From Cladocopium goreaui (taxonomy: Eukaryota > Sar > Dinophyceae > Suessiales > Symbiodiniaceae): DNA of 64,000 nucleotides. The notes under the pieces are model-generated. The model saw nothing but the letters and a program-made list of their open reading frames with translations, searched no databases and was not told the origin of the DNA. Location of the stretch: positions 1-64,000 of the forward strand of contig CAMXCT020002716.1 in the NCBI GenBank assembly GCA_947184155.2, written 5' to 3'. A program made the translations under genes and the position numbers. Shown here piece by piece: positions 35,667 through 44,509 of the stretch; the stretch's first letter is position 1; every line of letters starts with the position of its first letter.

Positions 35667-36833
35667 ATGGCGCACTGGATTGGTGACAAGGTCACCCTGA
35701 AGGCAGGCCCACTGACTAGGCCTGACCAAGAAGGCCCAGCTGGAGGCAATAATGATACTGAGGCTCACGGTGAATCCCAGAGACCTGGGTACAAAGAGTC
35801 CTACATTACGGAATACGATGGGATCCAGGTCTATCGGCAGCAGGGCTTTTATGAGCACGCCAAGCAGCTCCATGCGTGGTCTTTCTATGAATATAGAATG
35901 TGCATCAATGGAGAATGCTGGAATATTATCCTCAATGACGACATGAAGAGCCCGCCGGACTGGGCCTACCCAGGGTCCAGCTCCGCCAAATTGTCGCATG
36001 ATTTCTGTCACATAGATACTGAGGCCAGTGATGACGACTATACCAACTTTTGGTTTGTGGAAATGGGAGGCCGACAGATATGGCCCTTCTATGCTACAGA
36101 GTCCTTTCAGGAAGATCTATGGATTTGGGTTAGCCCCAGAAGATTTGCAGTCATCACGAACCACCAACACAATGAGAAATTGAATCATTTCTATGTTGAC
36201 AGGATGCATGAACATAATATCCTGGCAAATCGCACACCGTGCTGGCCCTTCACTGAACTGACCAATAGCTCAGGCAAGGTGACGGACAAAACCATCGCCC
36301 TGAACAGAGAATCCCGCTGTAGCTCAGCAGTTCACGAAACTTTCAAGACTGGCTTTGAACACAAGAGTGCCATGAAGCCTATGCCGCGTAGAGAAGAGAA
36401 CTTACATGGCAAGAGAAAGTACTCGGACCCCTCGGGACAGACGAGTACCCAACAGTTTGACCCATCCGGGAACTACAGTGCCCGTGATCTGCAGAAACTC
36501 AATGCGACCTTTGCCGATCAGTCTGAGACTAAATCAGCCGCAACAGTGCCAACCCATACAACCAGCAAAGTCACGATGTGGCGACATGGTGAAGTACCGC
36601 CACTCGGACCTGCAGCTGAGGGCCGGGCCCGGGCTGCTAAACAGCTGGCGTATGCACGCACTTTATTAAATGCTGTAATGGAAGCAGCCACCCAAATGGA
36701 AGAAGTAGTGAGCAATTTAGTGCAAATCGAGCAAGAACAAGCAACGGCTAAAGAGGAAGATTTAGGGCAAGCTGTTTCAGCTGCTCCAACCGAATCTTGC
36801 ACAGAGCCAGCTACAGAGGGAAGTCAGAACTGA
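35667..36833 (+). CDS. Unknown protein, paralogue of 32227-33036 (cargo cistron 5)
   Basis: This is an intact frame of 388 residues starting with ATG. Residues about 50-235 align with cistron 2: NGECWNI, WPFYA, W-V-SPRRFAVI, MHEHNILANR and IAL-x3-SR-x2-SAVHE. The N-terminus is a short charged leader. The C-terminal 150 residues are low in complexity and end in a helical Glu/Gln/Ala-rich segment (NAVMEAATQMEEVVSNLVQIEQEQA), a likely coiled coil. The shared core in two neighbouring cistrons points to duplication within the cargo. The function is unknown. Confidence 0.75.
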   Translation: MAHWIGDKVTLKAGPLTRPDQEGPAGGNNDTEAHGESQRPGYKESYITEYDGIQVYRQQGFYEHAKQLHAWSFYEYRMCINGECWNIILNDDMKSPPDWAYPGSSSAKLSHDFCHIDTEASDDDYTNFWFVEMGGRQIWPFYATESFQEDLWIWVSPRRFAVITNHQHNEKLNHFYVDRMHEHNILANRTPCWPFTELTNSSGKVTDKTIALNRESRCSSAVHETFKTGFEHKSAMKPMPRREENLHGKRKYSDPSGQTSTQQFDPSGNYSARDLQKLNATFADQSETKSAATVPTHTTSKVTMWRHGEVPPLGPAAEGRARAAKQLAYARTLLNAVMEAATQMEEVVSNLVQIEQEQATAKEEDLGQAVSAAPTESCTEPATEGSQN

Positions 36834-37325
36834 GTGCACATTAGATTGACATCTGCATGCTGTATAAAGTCCGAAGGAACCACAGCGAAGACTGTGGCCT
36901 TATTCTCACCCTGAGGATGCAGGACGTGAAAAGAAGGTAATTGCACTCGATGGTATGCCTACTGATGGATCAGTAAAAGTCAAGTAGAATACAATATATA
37001 AGAATGCGTGATTAAACATTGTCTTGCGATATGTTAACCTTTGCATACATGCTGGATGTGTCTTTGTGAGCATGTGGCCATTTGTCACGCTGCTCGGTGG
37101 AGTGCCTGCAACATTTGTGGCCCAAACAACAGCTTGTTTTGAGTATCAACACCCTTTCCTGGTACAAGCAAGTCTCTCACTAAATAGATTACAGTATCTG
37201 CTAGACCTGTGCTATCACCGACGGCTGCACCGCGCGTGCCTGTGACATCTGACTGCTGTTACGCATAGATTGTGCTGTCTTGCATGTCAATGAGACCACG
37301 TGGCAAGGTTTTCTTGTTTGATCTG

Positions 37326-37345
37326 CGAAGCAATTCTGGCTCGAG
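37326..37345 (+). repeat. Spliced-leader relic upstream of cistron 6
   Basis: CGAAGCAATTCTGGCTCGAG lines up with bases 2-21 of the DinoSL without gaps at 16 of 20 positions. It lies 114 nt before the hairpin. Confidence 0.65.
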
Positions 37346-37459
37346 TACAAATGGTCAGAGCAGTTTTTGACTTTTATACTTCCAGGCATACCCCTCTGTA
37401 TCCTTCCTCTCCCCTACATAGACGAGGTTTGTGGTTGCAATCATAAGTGCGAGGCCTCT

Positions 37460-37477
37460 CTGGCTAAAGACTGTCAG
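37460..37477 (+). repeat. TAAAGACT-loop hairpin, CTGGC/GTCAG stem
   Basis: The sequence is CTGGCTAAAGACTGTCAG. One of the five pairs is a G-U pair, an intermediate between the CTGAC/GTCAG and CTGGC/GCCAG forms. Confidence 0.85.
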
Positions 37478-37508
37478 GGTTGCCTCCGCTTCATCTTACG
37501 GGGCAAGC

Positions 37509-38627
37509 ATGCGACTCCGTGTGCGCCATGGAATCCTTGGCGAAACAGCCCTGACGATGGACGTCGTGGAACGGACAACTCTCGGATGGGACATTATGAA
37601 ACAGACGGCGAATGTGCTTAGATTGGACTCACCCTTCCAAGTGGTCCTCTACGCAGACAGCTCGTCAGTGATCCAATCGCCATTGAGGGCTGTCCAATTC
37701 GACACTGACACAAATGAGGCAGCATTATGCTATATAGTACAGTCATTGCAAGTCCCGTCAGCGCAGCAATATCAAGACCTTATAACTGCCATTGATCACA
37801 AAGATGTGATTGATGTAAGCTATCTTCTTGGCAAGGGCGTAGGCCTTATGGACGTGACGACTGAGGGAGGGCATGTCAGCACATTAGTAGCCTCTGCTAT
37901 CCTTCGAGACCACTCTGCTGATCCGTATGCTTACCAGCCTACTGCTGGCCACTGCTTCCCTCGACATGGGGCCAGTTTAACTTATCTACTGCTACAAGCC
38001 CAAGCTGACCCCAATATCATCCCGCCCACAACGCAACCTACCACTATGTTGGAATTAGCAGTTGAGTTGGGCAGCCCGCAGCTTGTTCAAACTTTGCTTG
38101 AGGCTGGTGCCTCGGTGATGCCCGTGAAAGGAGCGCTACCACCCCTCTTCCTTGCTGTCCTCCATCGGCACAGGACAAATGTACAGCTGCTCCTAGATGC
38201 ACAAGCGGACCCGTGGCAGGAGATTGAGATTGCCTCCGTGCTTTGCCATTCACTGCAATGGTACGGTCACCTTGCCCGTAACGAAGTCTTCAACGCTGTA
38301 CAGGCTGCTGCTGCGCAGAGTGCTGAAGACACGGTCATTGACCTGCTACAGCAATTCTGTAGCGCAACAGACGTGATGAGACGTGAGCAATCTTCTTTGG
38401 CGCGAGTGAAACCCACAGCGTTGACAGATAGGGCCACCACTATCATGAATAAAACAGTGTGGAAATACCAACATATCGTTGACAAACAGTCTCGACAGAT
38501 AAACTTCGCTACGGTTCGATGGCGCAGAATACTAGAAGGACTGTATTTACCAGTACGAATACGAAATGAGCTGCAATCACCCCCGGAGCTCAACCGGGAA
38601 GGAACATTCCTGCACCAAGTTGACTAA
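37509..38627 (+). CDS. Ubiquitin-like and ankyrin-repeat protein (cargo cistron 6)
   Basis: The frame is open from 37431 through the hairpin, but the first ATG is at 37509, giving 372 residues. The first ~70 residues (MRLRVRHGILGETALTM...) have the strand pattern of a ubiquitin-like fold. Residues about 85-240 contain degenerate ankyrin repeats, with GASLTYLLLQAQADPN, LELAVELGSPQLVQTLLEAGA and LFLAVLHRHRTNVQLLLDAQADP. Ankyrin repeats bind other proteins. The C-terminus is basic. The pairing of such domains suggests an adaptor in a ubiquitin-type pathway, but this is inference. The frame is intact. Confidence 0.7.
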   Translation: MRLRVRHGILGETALTMDVVERTTLGWDIMKQTANVLRLDSPFQVVLYADSSSVIQSPLRAVQFDTDTNEAALCYIVQSLQVPSAQQYQDLITAIDHKDVIDVSYLLGKGVGLMDVTTEGGHVSTLVASAILRDHSADPYAYQPTAGHCFPRHGASLTYLLLQAQADPNIIPPTTQPTTMLELAVELGSPQLVQTLLEAGASVMPVKGALPPLFLAVLHRHRTNVQLLLDAQADPWQEIEIASVLCHSLQWYGHLARNEVFNAVQAAAAQSAEDTVIDLLQQFCSATDVMRREQSSLARVKPTALTDRATTIMNKTVWKYQHIVDKQSRQINFATVRWRRILEGLYLPVRIRNELQSPPELNREGTFLHQVD

Positions 38628-39643
38628 TTGTGTGCTCCAGATGAACACTTTCCCAGTGAGAGGCTGGCACCAGGTAAAGGCTGAATTCTGGCCTGCTTGT
38701 GACCCTGGGAAAACGAAAAAGCAGTACACATTAGTCACATTCTTCATTCAACCATGATGTCTTTCACTACGCAAGTATAGTGTGCTCTGTTACATGTAGC
38801 TGCCGCTTCATGCGATCCTATCGGCTCAAAGTGCGACAGTAGACAGATCTGCTGCCTCAGCTTATTTCCAGAAAAGGGAAATATAGGGTGCCTCCTTACC
38901 TCGTTGAGGGATCGATATAGCAAACCCTTCCGTTGATTAGGCAAAGGGTACTACTACTGGCTTGCTTTGTCATACAACAGATCACATCTTGCTCTTTTGT
39001 GCATTGGGACCTTATTCCACGATAGTATCCCTCATTGCGTGATCTCCTTTCACCTCATCTTCTCTCTCCATTCCATTTGGTTTCTGGTTTTTCTGGCCAA
39101 AGACGTGCCAGGGCTACCAGCGCCTCTCTCCACCACCCCTCTCTTTCTTTTGCTCTCTCCTCTCCTCTTTTGTTCTTTGGCTCGTCCTTGTGGTCTGCTC
39201 CCTCCCTTTCCCTCTCTTTCTCCTTTTCACTGTCGTGCCTGGATTCTCTGACTAAAGACTGTCAGGGCTTGCTCCCTCACTGCCTTGTGCGCCGCCTCTG
39301 TTGTGTTGTCGTTCATTAATTTCTCGAGTGTTGGGTGATTTTTGATCCATTTTCCTCCTGTTAAGGTGCTTGAACTGCCTGGCCAAAGACGTGTCAGGTT
39401 TTTCAACACTCGCCCCCTCCCCCCTTGTTTCTTCGTTAGTGTGTTGCTTTTGGCCTTTTCTGGCTGTTGTTTGTTTTGTCGGTCTTGCGGTGGTTCTTCT
39501 TTAGCTGATCAATTTCGACTTTCGAGACTGACTGGAGTGCTTGAGTCTTCTGACCAAAGACGTGTCAGGATTCTCAACACCCCCCACCCTCCCCCTTAAT
39601 AACTTTTACACCCAATTCTGCTACACAGGAACTGCACAGTGTG
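38628..39643 (+). other. 5' leader region of cistron 7 with weak leader relic and four hairpins
   Basis: No frame here looks coding. Around 38811-38829 the sequence ends CCTATCGGCTCAAA, similar to the second relic of LINE A (CCGTATCGGCTCAAA). The stretch 39093-39568 has four hairpins in C/T-rich DNA, the same organisation as in the LINE B 5'UTR. Confidence 0.5.
39093..39568 (+). repeat. Four hairpins with three stem types upstream of the giant helicase gene
   Basis: Copies lie at 39093-39111 (CTGGC/GCCAG), 39248-39265 (CTGAC/GTCAG, short loop), 39379-39397 (CTGGC/GTCAG with a G-U pair) and 39550-39568 (CTGAC/GTCAG). Four neighbouring copies with different but always paired stems are the strongest local evidence that the structure itself is maintained. 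The last copy ends 75 nt before the ATG. Confidence 0.9.
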
Positions 39644-40291
39644 ATGTCTCTGATCTCCAGGGAACAAGTTGTGAAATCCTGGTACGCGAAGAACCCTAAC
39701 ATCAGCTTCATTGACTTGCTCTACGCACTTGAACAGCACAAGAGCATTTCTACTGAGTATGGGCTGAATGTATCAATTGAACAGCACTGGCGATTTGGTG
39801 ACCCCCATAAGAAGACAGCTGAACCTGATCGCCATGACTATGAAATTGCAATGGTCAACGGGAGCGAAACCGTACCTGGACCTGACTGGCACAAGTTGTA
39901 CCGATGGTTGGTTAGTCAAAGCTCTGCTTTCTTGCCTTACCATACGGTATATTTGGTGACGGACAATCGTGATTTGCAATCTGACGAGGTCAAGTCTGTG
40001 CCTGGACTCAGCCATTGGCCAATGGTCGCAGCGTGGTGGAAAGAACGGTTACGCTATGTCGGTCCATATGGAGAACTCACGACAGTTGTCTTTGTCCACA
40101 TTTCAGATGACACTGGTCTGCATAAAGTACACCCGACATGGGCAGGGACTTACATCCTTGATGCTTGTGTGTTCCTCTTTCCGACCATCAATTTTGCACT
40201 GATTGACAGCGATTGTGTGCCAGTGACCCTCTTTGAGATACAAGAACTTTGGCTAGCGAGCACTGACCCAACCCGCCCGCAGTCTCGGTGA
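39644..40291 (+). CDS. Giant helicase protein, part 1: glycosyltransferase-like domain
   Basis: The frame opens at GTG 39641; the ATG at 39644 is the likely start. This is the N-terminal part of a protein of over 2,000 residues that recurs in dinoflagellate gene models. It has a glycosyltransferase-like pattern: VYLVTDNRD, WWKERLRYVGP, and a D-x-D motif in LIDSDCVPVTLFEIQELW (about 40199-40252). Such motifs bind metal and nucleotide sugar. After that motif the frame runs to a stop at 40291, while the downstream frame is already open, so a frameshift lies between about 40255 and 40291. Confidence 0.7.
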   Translation: MSLISREQVVKSWYAKNPNISFIDLLYALEQHKSISTEYGLNVSIEQHWRFGDPHKKTAEPDRHDYEIAMVNGSETVPGPDWHKLYRWLVSQSSAFLPYHTVYLVTDNRDLQSDEVKSVPGLSHWPMVAAWWKERLRYVGPYGELTTVVFVHISDDTGLHKVHPTWAGTYILDACVFLFPTINFALIDSDCVPVTLFEIQELWLASTDPTRPQSR

Positions 40292-41396
40292 CCTCGCCCA
40301 ATTCGGCTGGTTGCCGTTGGCTGCGGCTTTATTTGGTACACAAGAATGGAAGCCCCAATGGCTGCATCACAATTTCCTTCCAGTGGTTGGTCTTCGACTG
40401 CATGCCAAAGTGCCTCCTCCTCCTCTCTCCCAAGCTCAACTAATCTTGCTGTGTGGACTGTGGCAACGGAAGGAACAAACGGAACCCTCCTGTACATCGC
40501 TGCAGCAAGCAGCTCATTTAAAGTTTGGCCTTCCGTTACCATTCCGAGAAATGGCTAAATGGGAAGTCACTGTTAATGAGCAGGCCATAGATGTTGGAGA
40601 AGTATCCAAACAAAACTACATTGGAAGACAACCTGAAGCTGCGCTGCCCGTAGCGCTCCAAGGCTCTGCCGAGTGGGCCTCCTGGGTCCTTTCCCTCTCA
40701 GAAGTCTGGCAAGATGACGCCCCAATGCAAGACCGACCCCTGGAAGTGCATTGCAGTGGATTAGGGGGTGGCCTACTTAATGGCGAACACGACTATGATA
40801 TTTTCCTGCAAAATCTTGCGCAAACAAAGGTGTATGGCCCATCGCTTGCGATGACAGATGATTGGGAAGCACATGTCACCCAATTGGGCCTCACCAAAAC
40901 AGTGCATGAATATGCGGTATACCAGCTACACTCCACTGCAGAAGGATGGACAGCTTGGCGAGATTTCCTCCCTGAACAGTTCTCCGATCAACAACTGCTG
41001 CTCACGAGAGCGATTCGCCTCATTGAGGCTGCGAATATCCGGCCAGCCCATGCCAGGCCACCACACCCGACTTGGTCAACAGCAATTATGCAGATCTTCC
41101 GTTGCTACCATCCGCAAGGGAAACATCTATTTTTGAAGTCGTGTTTTCCACACTTAGTCACGACAGCGGATACAGGAGGTGTCAGGGACATCAACGTTTA
41201 TGGTTTCTCGGCAGGGTCCTATACGGGCCTTGCAGTCCACGAGATCCTGAGTGAATTCGCTGCGTTCCCTGGCCTCACCAAAGTTGCTGCGATTGCGACG
41301 CCGCCAGAGATGATGCGACTTGCCACGGGCGAACGCAGAGTCACACTGGTGCATTGTCTGGAAGACCGGCTATGTGTGTGGAACCTGACTCCTTAA
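40260..41396 (+). CDS. Giant helicase protein, part 2: hydrolase-like domain
   Basis: This frame continues part 1 and has no ATG at its start (SLGDLAQFGWLPL). In the second half YGFSAGSYTGLAVHEIL (about 41199-41250) fits the G-x-S-x-G nucleophile elbow of alpha/beta hydrolases, followed by a strand and VTLVHCLEDRLCVW, the usual place of the late Asp/His region in this family. The catalytic Ser would be in GFSAG. The frame is lost after LCVW and the protein continues in 41354-44509. Confidence 0.65.
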   Translation, partial: ALTQPARSLGDLAQFGWLPLAAALFGTQEWKPQWLHHNFLPVVGLRLHAKVPPPPLSQAQLILLCGLWQRKEQTEPSCTSLQQAAHLKFGLPLPFREMAKWEVTVNEQAIDVGEVSKQNYIGRQPEAALPVALQGSAEWASWVLSLSEVWQDDAPMQDRPLEVHCSGLGGGLLNGEHDYDIFLQNLAQTKVYGPSLAMTDDWEAHVTQLGLTKTVHEYAVYQLHSTAEGWTAWRDFLPEQFSDQQLLLTRAIRLIEAANIRPAHARPPHPTWSTAIMQIFRCYHPQGKHLFLKSCFPHLVTTADTGGVRDINVYGFSAGSYTGLAVHEILSEFAAFPGLTKVAAIATPPEMMRLATGERRVTLVHCLEDRLCVWNLTP

Positions 41397-44300
41397 CAGA
41401 ATTCAATTATCAGGTTGTTCTTATAGAAGGGCACCCCACATGGAGTGGGCGTGCCAAACACTCCTATGGCCACTTGCTTTTCATTGACCTTGATGAAGGA
41501 GTCCATGAAATCCAACGATTGCAAATCACCACCCCTCAAGTCATTCCTCATGGAGTGCGGTGCGAGGGATTGCTGCGTGTACTTTCGTGGGTTAGCTTTG
41601 ACCTTCCTGAACACCTCAAGACGACTCTAAGTGCTCTGTTAGTAGCAGCGGGAGAGGGGAACACTGAGCTACAAACAGTACCCATTGTCGGACGGGACAT
41701 TCGGGATGGTCAGCCTGATACGGAAGCTGAACTACAAGCAGCTCTGATTGCGATGATTCCTACACCGGGAGGATCCCATGATGAGGGAGGGTTGCTGGTT
41801 CGCAACTTACTGGCGGAATTCCTGCGTGGTTTTTCATTACGTACGCTCATCTTCCTACTGGACATGGTGCTTCCGCAACTTGACGCTTATCATGCGGGAC
41901 GGCAGCTCCAACATCTCCAGCCCTGGGTTAGTGTAAGTGTAGAACTAGCTCAGCAGAAGAAGCGAGGACAACCGGGAACACGGTTACAGGTTACCTACCA
42001 ATATGAGGCGTATGCTGGCTTTCATGTCATTCACCTACATACTGACGGTGCCCCGCTCCTGCTCTTTAGTGCACCTTCGGAAGTTCCAACGACCTCGCCG
42101 CGTGCTCTCTGTGAAGCTGGGAATCTAGGCAACTTGGAAGCCAACGTGATGGCGGGCAGAGCACTACTGGGAGTACTCCAGTTGCCAGACACTCAGCAGC
42201 GGTGTGTCATATTACTGGTACATGAAAAGGTGATGCCTAGCGGAACTAGCAAGAACCCTGCTCAGCGAGCGCTCAAGCGCATTGCCCCTAAGTTGCTGGA
42301 GCTTGTTATCGTCTCGCTACCCATTGCTCGGACCTTTTGTGGGCGACTTTTGGACCAGTATCTCAAAACAATGAGTTACTTTGATCCTGCACAGGACTGG
42401 CCGAAACCCATCGAAGACCATGTGTCCATGGCCGTAGTGTGGGAGGAGCTAGCCTTTCTGGGAGACACACGCAGCCGCCATGAACTCTTAGTGTTTGCAC
42501 AAGCTAACCAGTCGCGCCTACCATTGGCAATGGGCATCGTGCAGCCGCATATACCTGTTCGCCGCATGGCCAGCGAGCGCAAAACGCAGCTGACTGATGC
42601 ATTAGTCAGAATCTTGAGCCGGTTTTTGACACCAGCCGCGATCTCGATGGAAGGGGCCCATGACAGTTATTACCGTGAGCATCTACTTCCACTAGCAGCC
42701 CACGGTGATGGACATATCTTGACTGTCTCAATTGCACTGTTGCTGGCCATTTTGACAGGAAGATCTGACTTATGTATTGCAGGGGTCTTTGGTGCTGGCA
42801 AAACGCGGTCCCTTGCAGTCTTGCTCATTGCCCTGAGCTGCGAACTCAAGGACTTTGTTGCGATCATCTATACGAAAGAAAATGTAGCTGCCAAAGCACT
42901 TGCGGATCAGTTAAGTGACCTCGCGCCCCCCACAATCCGGAACTTTGGTAGGCTAATTGGTCGCATGGAGGAAGGCAAAGGAGACGCATATGCCTCCAAA
43001 ATTGACGTCCGCTGCAGTGACCGCAATAGAATCATCGCTCACAAGAATGTACTCATTGCAACAGGTGGCTCAGCCACGGCGGAAATGGCGATGCGCTATT
43101 CCACTTTTGGCCATTGGATCTCTCGCACCTGGCTTGCTTTCATGGACGAAAGTCAACAGTATGGCAATTACCATGAAATTGCAGCTCTCGCTGCCATTCA
43201 ACAACCAACCCTTACAGTCTTCATTGGAGATCACAGGCAAACACCAGGAGGGCTGTCCAAAGGCCGAGCAGCGGCTGTCAATCGACGCAAACTGTTGCAA
43301 CGGCCGTTAGGGCTCCGAGCGCTTGAGAAGCCAGGAGACTATCTTCCGCCGGCACGAATGGCAGCCCTTGTAGCTCAACTTTGGCCTGATGCGAGCCAAG
43401 ATCCGGAGTCAGATCTCTATAAACTGCTGAGACTTGCAAATAAGCCGCATAGTGGCCCATGGACATCCACTCCGCAAGACTACGAGCTGCCTGTCGCCCT
43501 AAGGCGGGTGTTCCACTGCCGAATCTCTTGTCAGTTGGATGCACATAGCAGCCTCATTGCAGCAGCTCTAGCAGTCCTGCTGATTGCCACAGCACCAGAG
43601 GAGTTTGGAGTACCTGAGTGTACCACAACCCTTGAAGCAGCCGGGCTATGTGGTCCTCATCGATGGGGTATCATTCTCCCTAAGAGCTCACGGGTCTCAA
43701 TGCTGACATACCAAGCGATCGTTGCAGTTCGCTACCCTGAATTAGTCCTTCACGAGCCCAATCACATCTACATTGGACACTTCGTGCCACATGAGGCCAC
43801 TGTGGCACAAGGAGGTTTCCGTACAGTACTGTGGAATGCACCCAAAGATCTAAGAGCTGCGGTTGAAGATGTGGTTGCCTTCTGCACCTACCTGAAGAAT
43901 TATTATCGCAACTTGCAACAGGGAGCAACCTCGCAGCTGCTTGTCTTATGCAACCGTACAGCGGTGCACAACTTGCTGCTCCAGCATGGCTTTCAGTCCG
44001 CGTGGTATGGCGGGCTGAGAGTTTCCACCACTTCTTCTGCTGCAGGGGCGACAGCACGCATTGCGGTCATTGTTCAAACAGGTGTCGGGTTTCTAAGTGG
44101 AGGACGTCGGGATGCAACAGCAGACAAGCGTGAGGACTGCTATGGAAGAGCAACTGTAGCGCTCACAAGAGCCATTGAACATACCTATATTGTCTCGCCT
44201 CTCGATATGGCAGGCATGATTGGCATGGCTCAGACAATAGGAGTGTACCATTACGGATACTTCACGCTGAAAGGCCGAGACATTCAGTACCATGGCCCTA

Positions 44301-44509
44301 CAAGCTACCCCAGCGACAAAAGTGCCATACTGGACTGGGGATTAAAGGCACCTTTCATTCCCCAAGATAAACCCCCCCTTGCTATTGCCATGATAGTGAC
44401 CACTAATGGAACACGAGCGTGGCGGCGATATCGGTTGGTTGTGGCATGCAGAGACAAACTACGTCTTCCCCCTGATGTCCTCGCAGCGCTAGAGTCCCCG
44501 CACACGTGA
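41354..44509 (+). CDS. Giant helicase protein, part 3: superfamily 1 helicase
   Basis: This frame of over 1,000 residues overlaps part 2 by 43 bases and is entered by a frameshift. The helicase core has motif I GVFGAGKT (about 42783-42806), motif Ia-like YTKENVAAKALAD, motif II MDESQQYG (about 43142), motif III IGDHRQTPGG (about 43228) and motif VI VALTRAIEHTYIV (about 44158). This is closest to the UPF1-like branch of SF1, which moves along RNA or DNA using ATP. The first 450 residues are unknown. There is no HUH or other replication-initiator motif, so this is not a Helitron. It ends at 44507-44509; the next frame continues the protein. Confidence 0.8.
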   Translation: MSGRPAMCVEPDSLTEFNYQVVLIEGHPTWSGRAKHSYGHLLFIDLDEGVHEIQRLQITTPQVIPHGVRCEGLLRVLSWVSFDLPEHLKTTLSALLVAAGEGNTELQTVPIVGRDIRDGQPDTEAELQAALIAMIPTPGGSHDEGGLLVRNLLAEFLRGFSLRTLIFLLDMVLPQLDAYHAGRQLQHLQPWVSVSVELAQQKKRGQPGTRLQVTYQYEAYAGFHVIHLHTDGAPLLLFSAPSEVPTTSPRALCEAGNLGNLEANVMAGRALLGVLQLPDTQQRCVILLVHEKVMPSGTSKNPAQRALKRIAPKLLELVIVSLPIARTFCGRLLDQYLKTMSYFDPAQDWPKPIEDHVSMAVVWEELAFLGDTRSRHELLVFAQANQSRLPLAMGIVQPHIPVRRMASERKTQLTDALVRILSRFLTPAAISMEGAHDSYYREHLLPLAAHGDGHILTVSIALLLAILTGRSDLCIAGVFGAGKTRSLAVLLIALSCELKDFVAIIYTKENVAAKALADQLSDLAPPTIRNFGRLIGRMEEGKGDAYASKIDVRCSDRNRIIAHKNVLIATGGSATAEMAMRYSTFGHWISRTWLAFMDESQQYGNYHEIAALAAIQQPTLTVFIGDHRQTPGGLSKGRAAAVNRRKLLQRPLGLRALEKPGDYLPPARMAALVAQLWPDASQDPESDLYKLLRLANKPHSGPWTSTPQDYELPVALRRVFHCRISCQLDAHSSLIAAALAVLLIATAPEEFGVPECTTTLEAAGLCGPHRWGIILPKSSRVSMLTYQAIVAVRYPELVLHEPNHIYIGHFVPHEATVAQGGFRTVLWNAPKDLRAAVEDVVAFCTYLKNYYRNLQQGATSQLLVLCNRTAVHNLLLQHGFQSAWYGGLRVSTTSSAAGATARIAVIVQTGVGFLSGGRRDATADKREDCYGRATVALTRAIEHTYIVSPLDMAGMIGMAQTIGVYHYGYFTLKGRDIQYHGPTSYPSDKSAILDWGLKAPFIPQDKPPLAIAMIVTTNGTRAWRRYRLVVACRDKLRLPPDVLAALESPHT

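Larger units (their letters stand above)
36834..37508 (+). other. 5' leader region of cistron 6: leader relic and hairpin
   Basis: No frame here looks coding. CGAAGCAATTCTGGCTCGAG at 37326-37345 matches 16 of 20 DinoSL positions without gaps. The hairpin at 37460-37477 is 31 nt before the ATG of the next gene. Confidence 0.6.

Noticed and set aside
41354-44509. Helitron helicase
   Set aside because: The helicase is UPF1-like SF1, there is no HUH replication-initiator motif in any neighbouring frame and no Helitron-type ends were seen.
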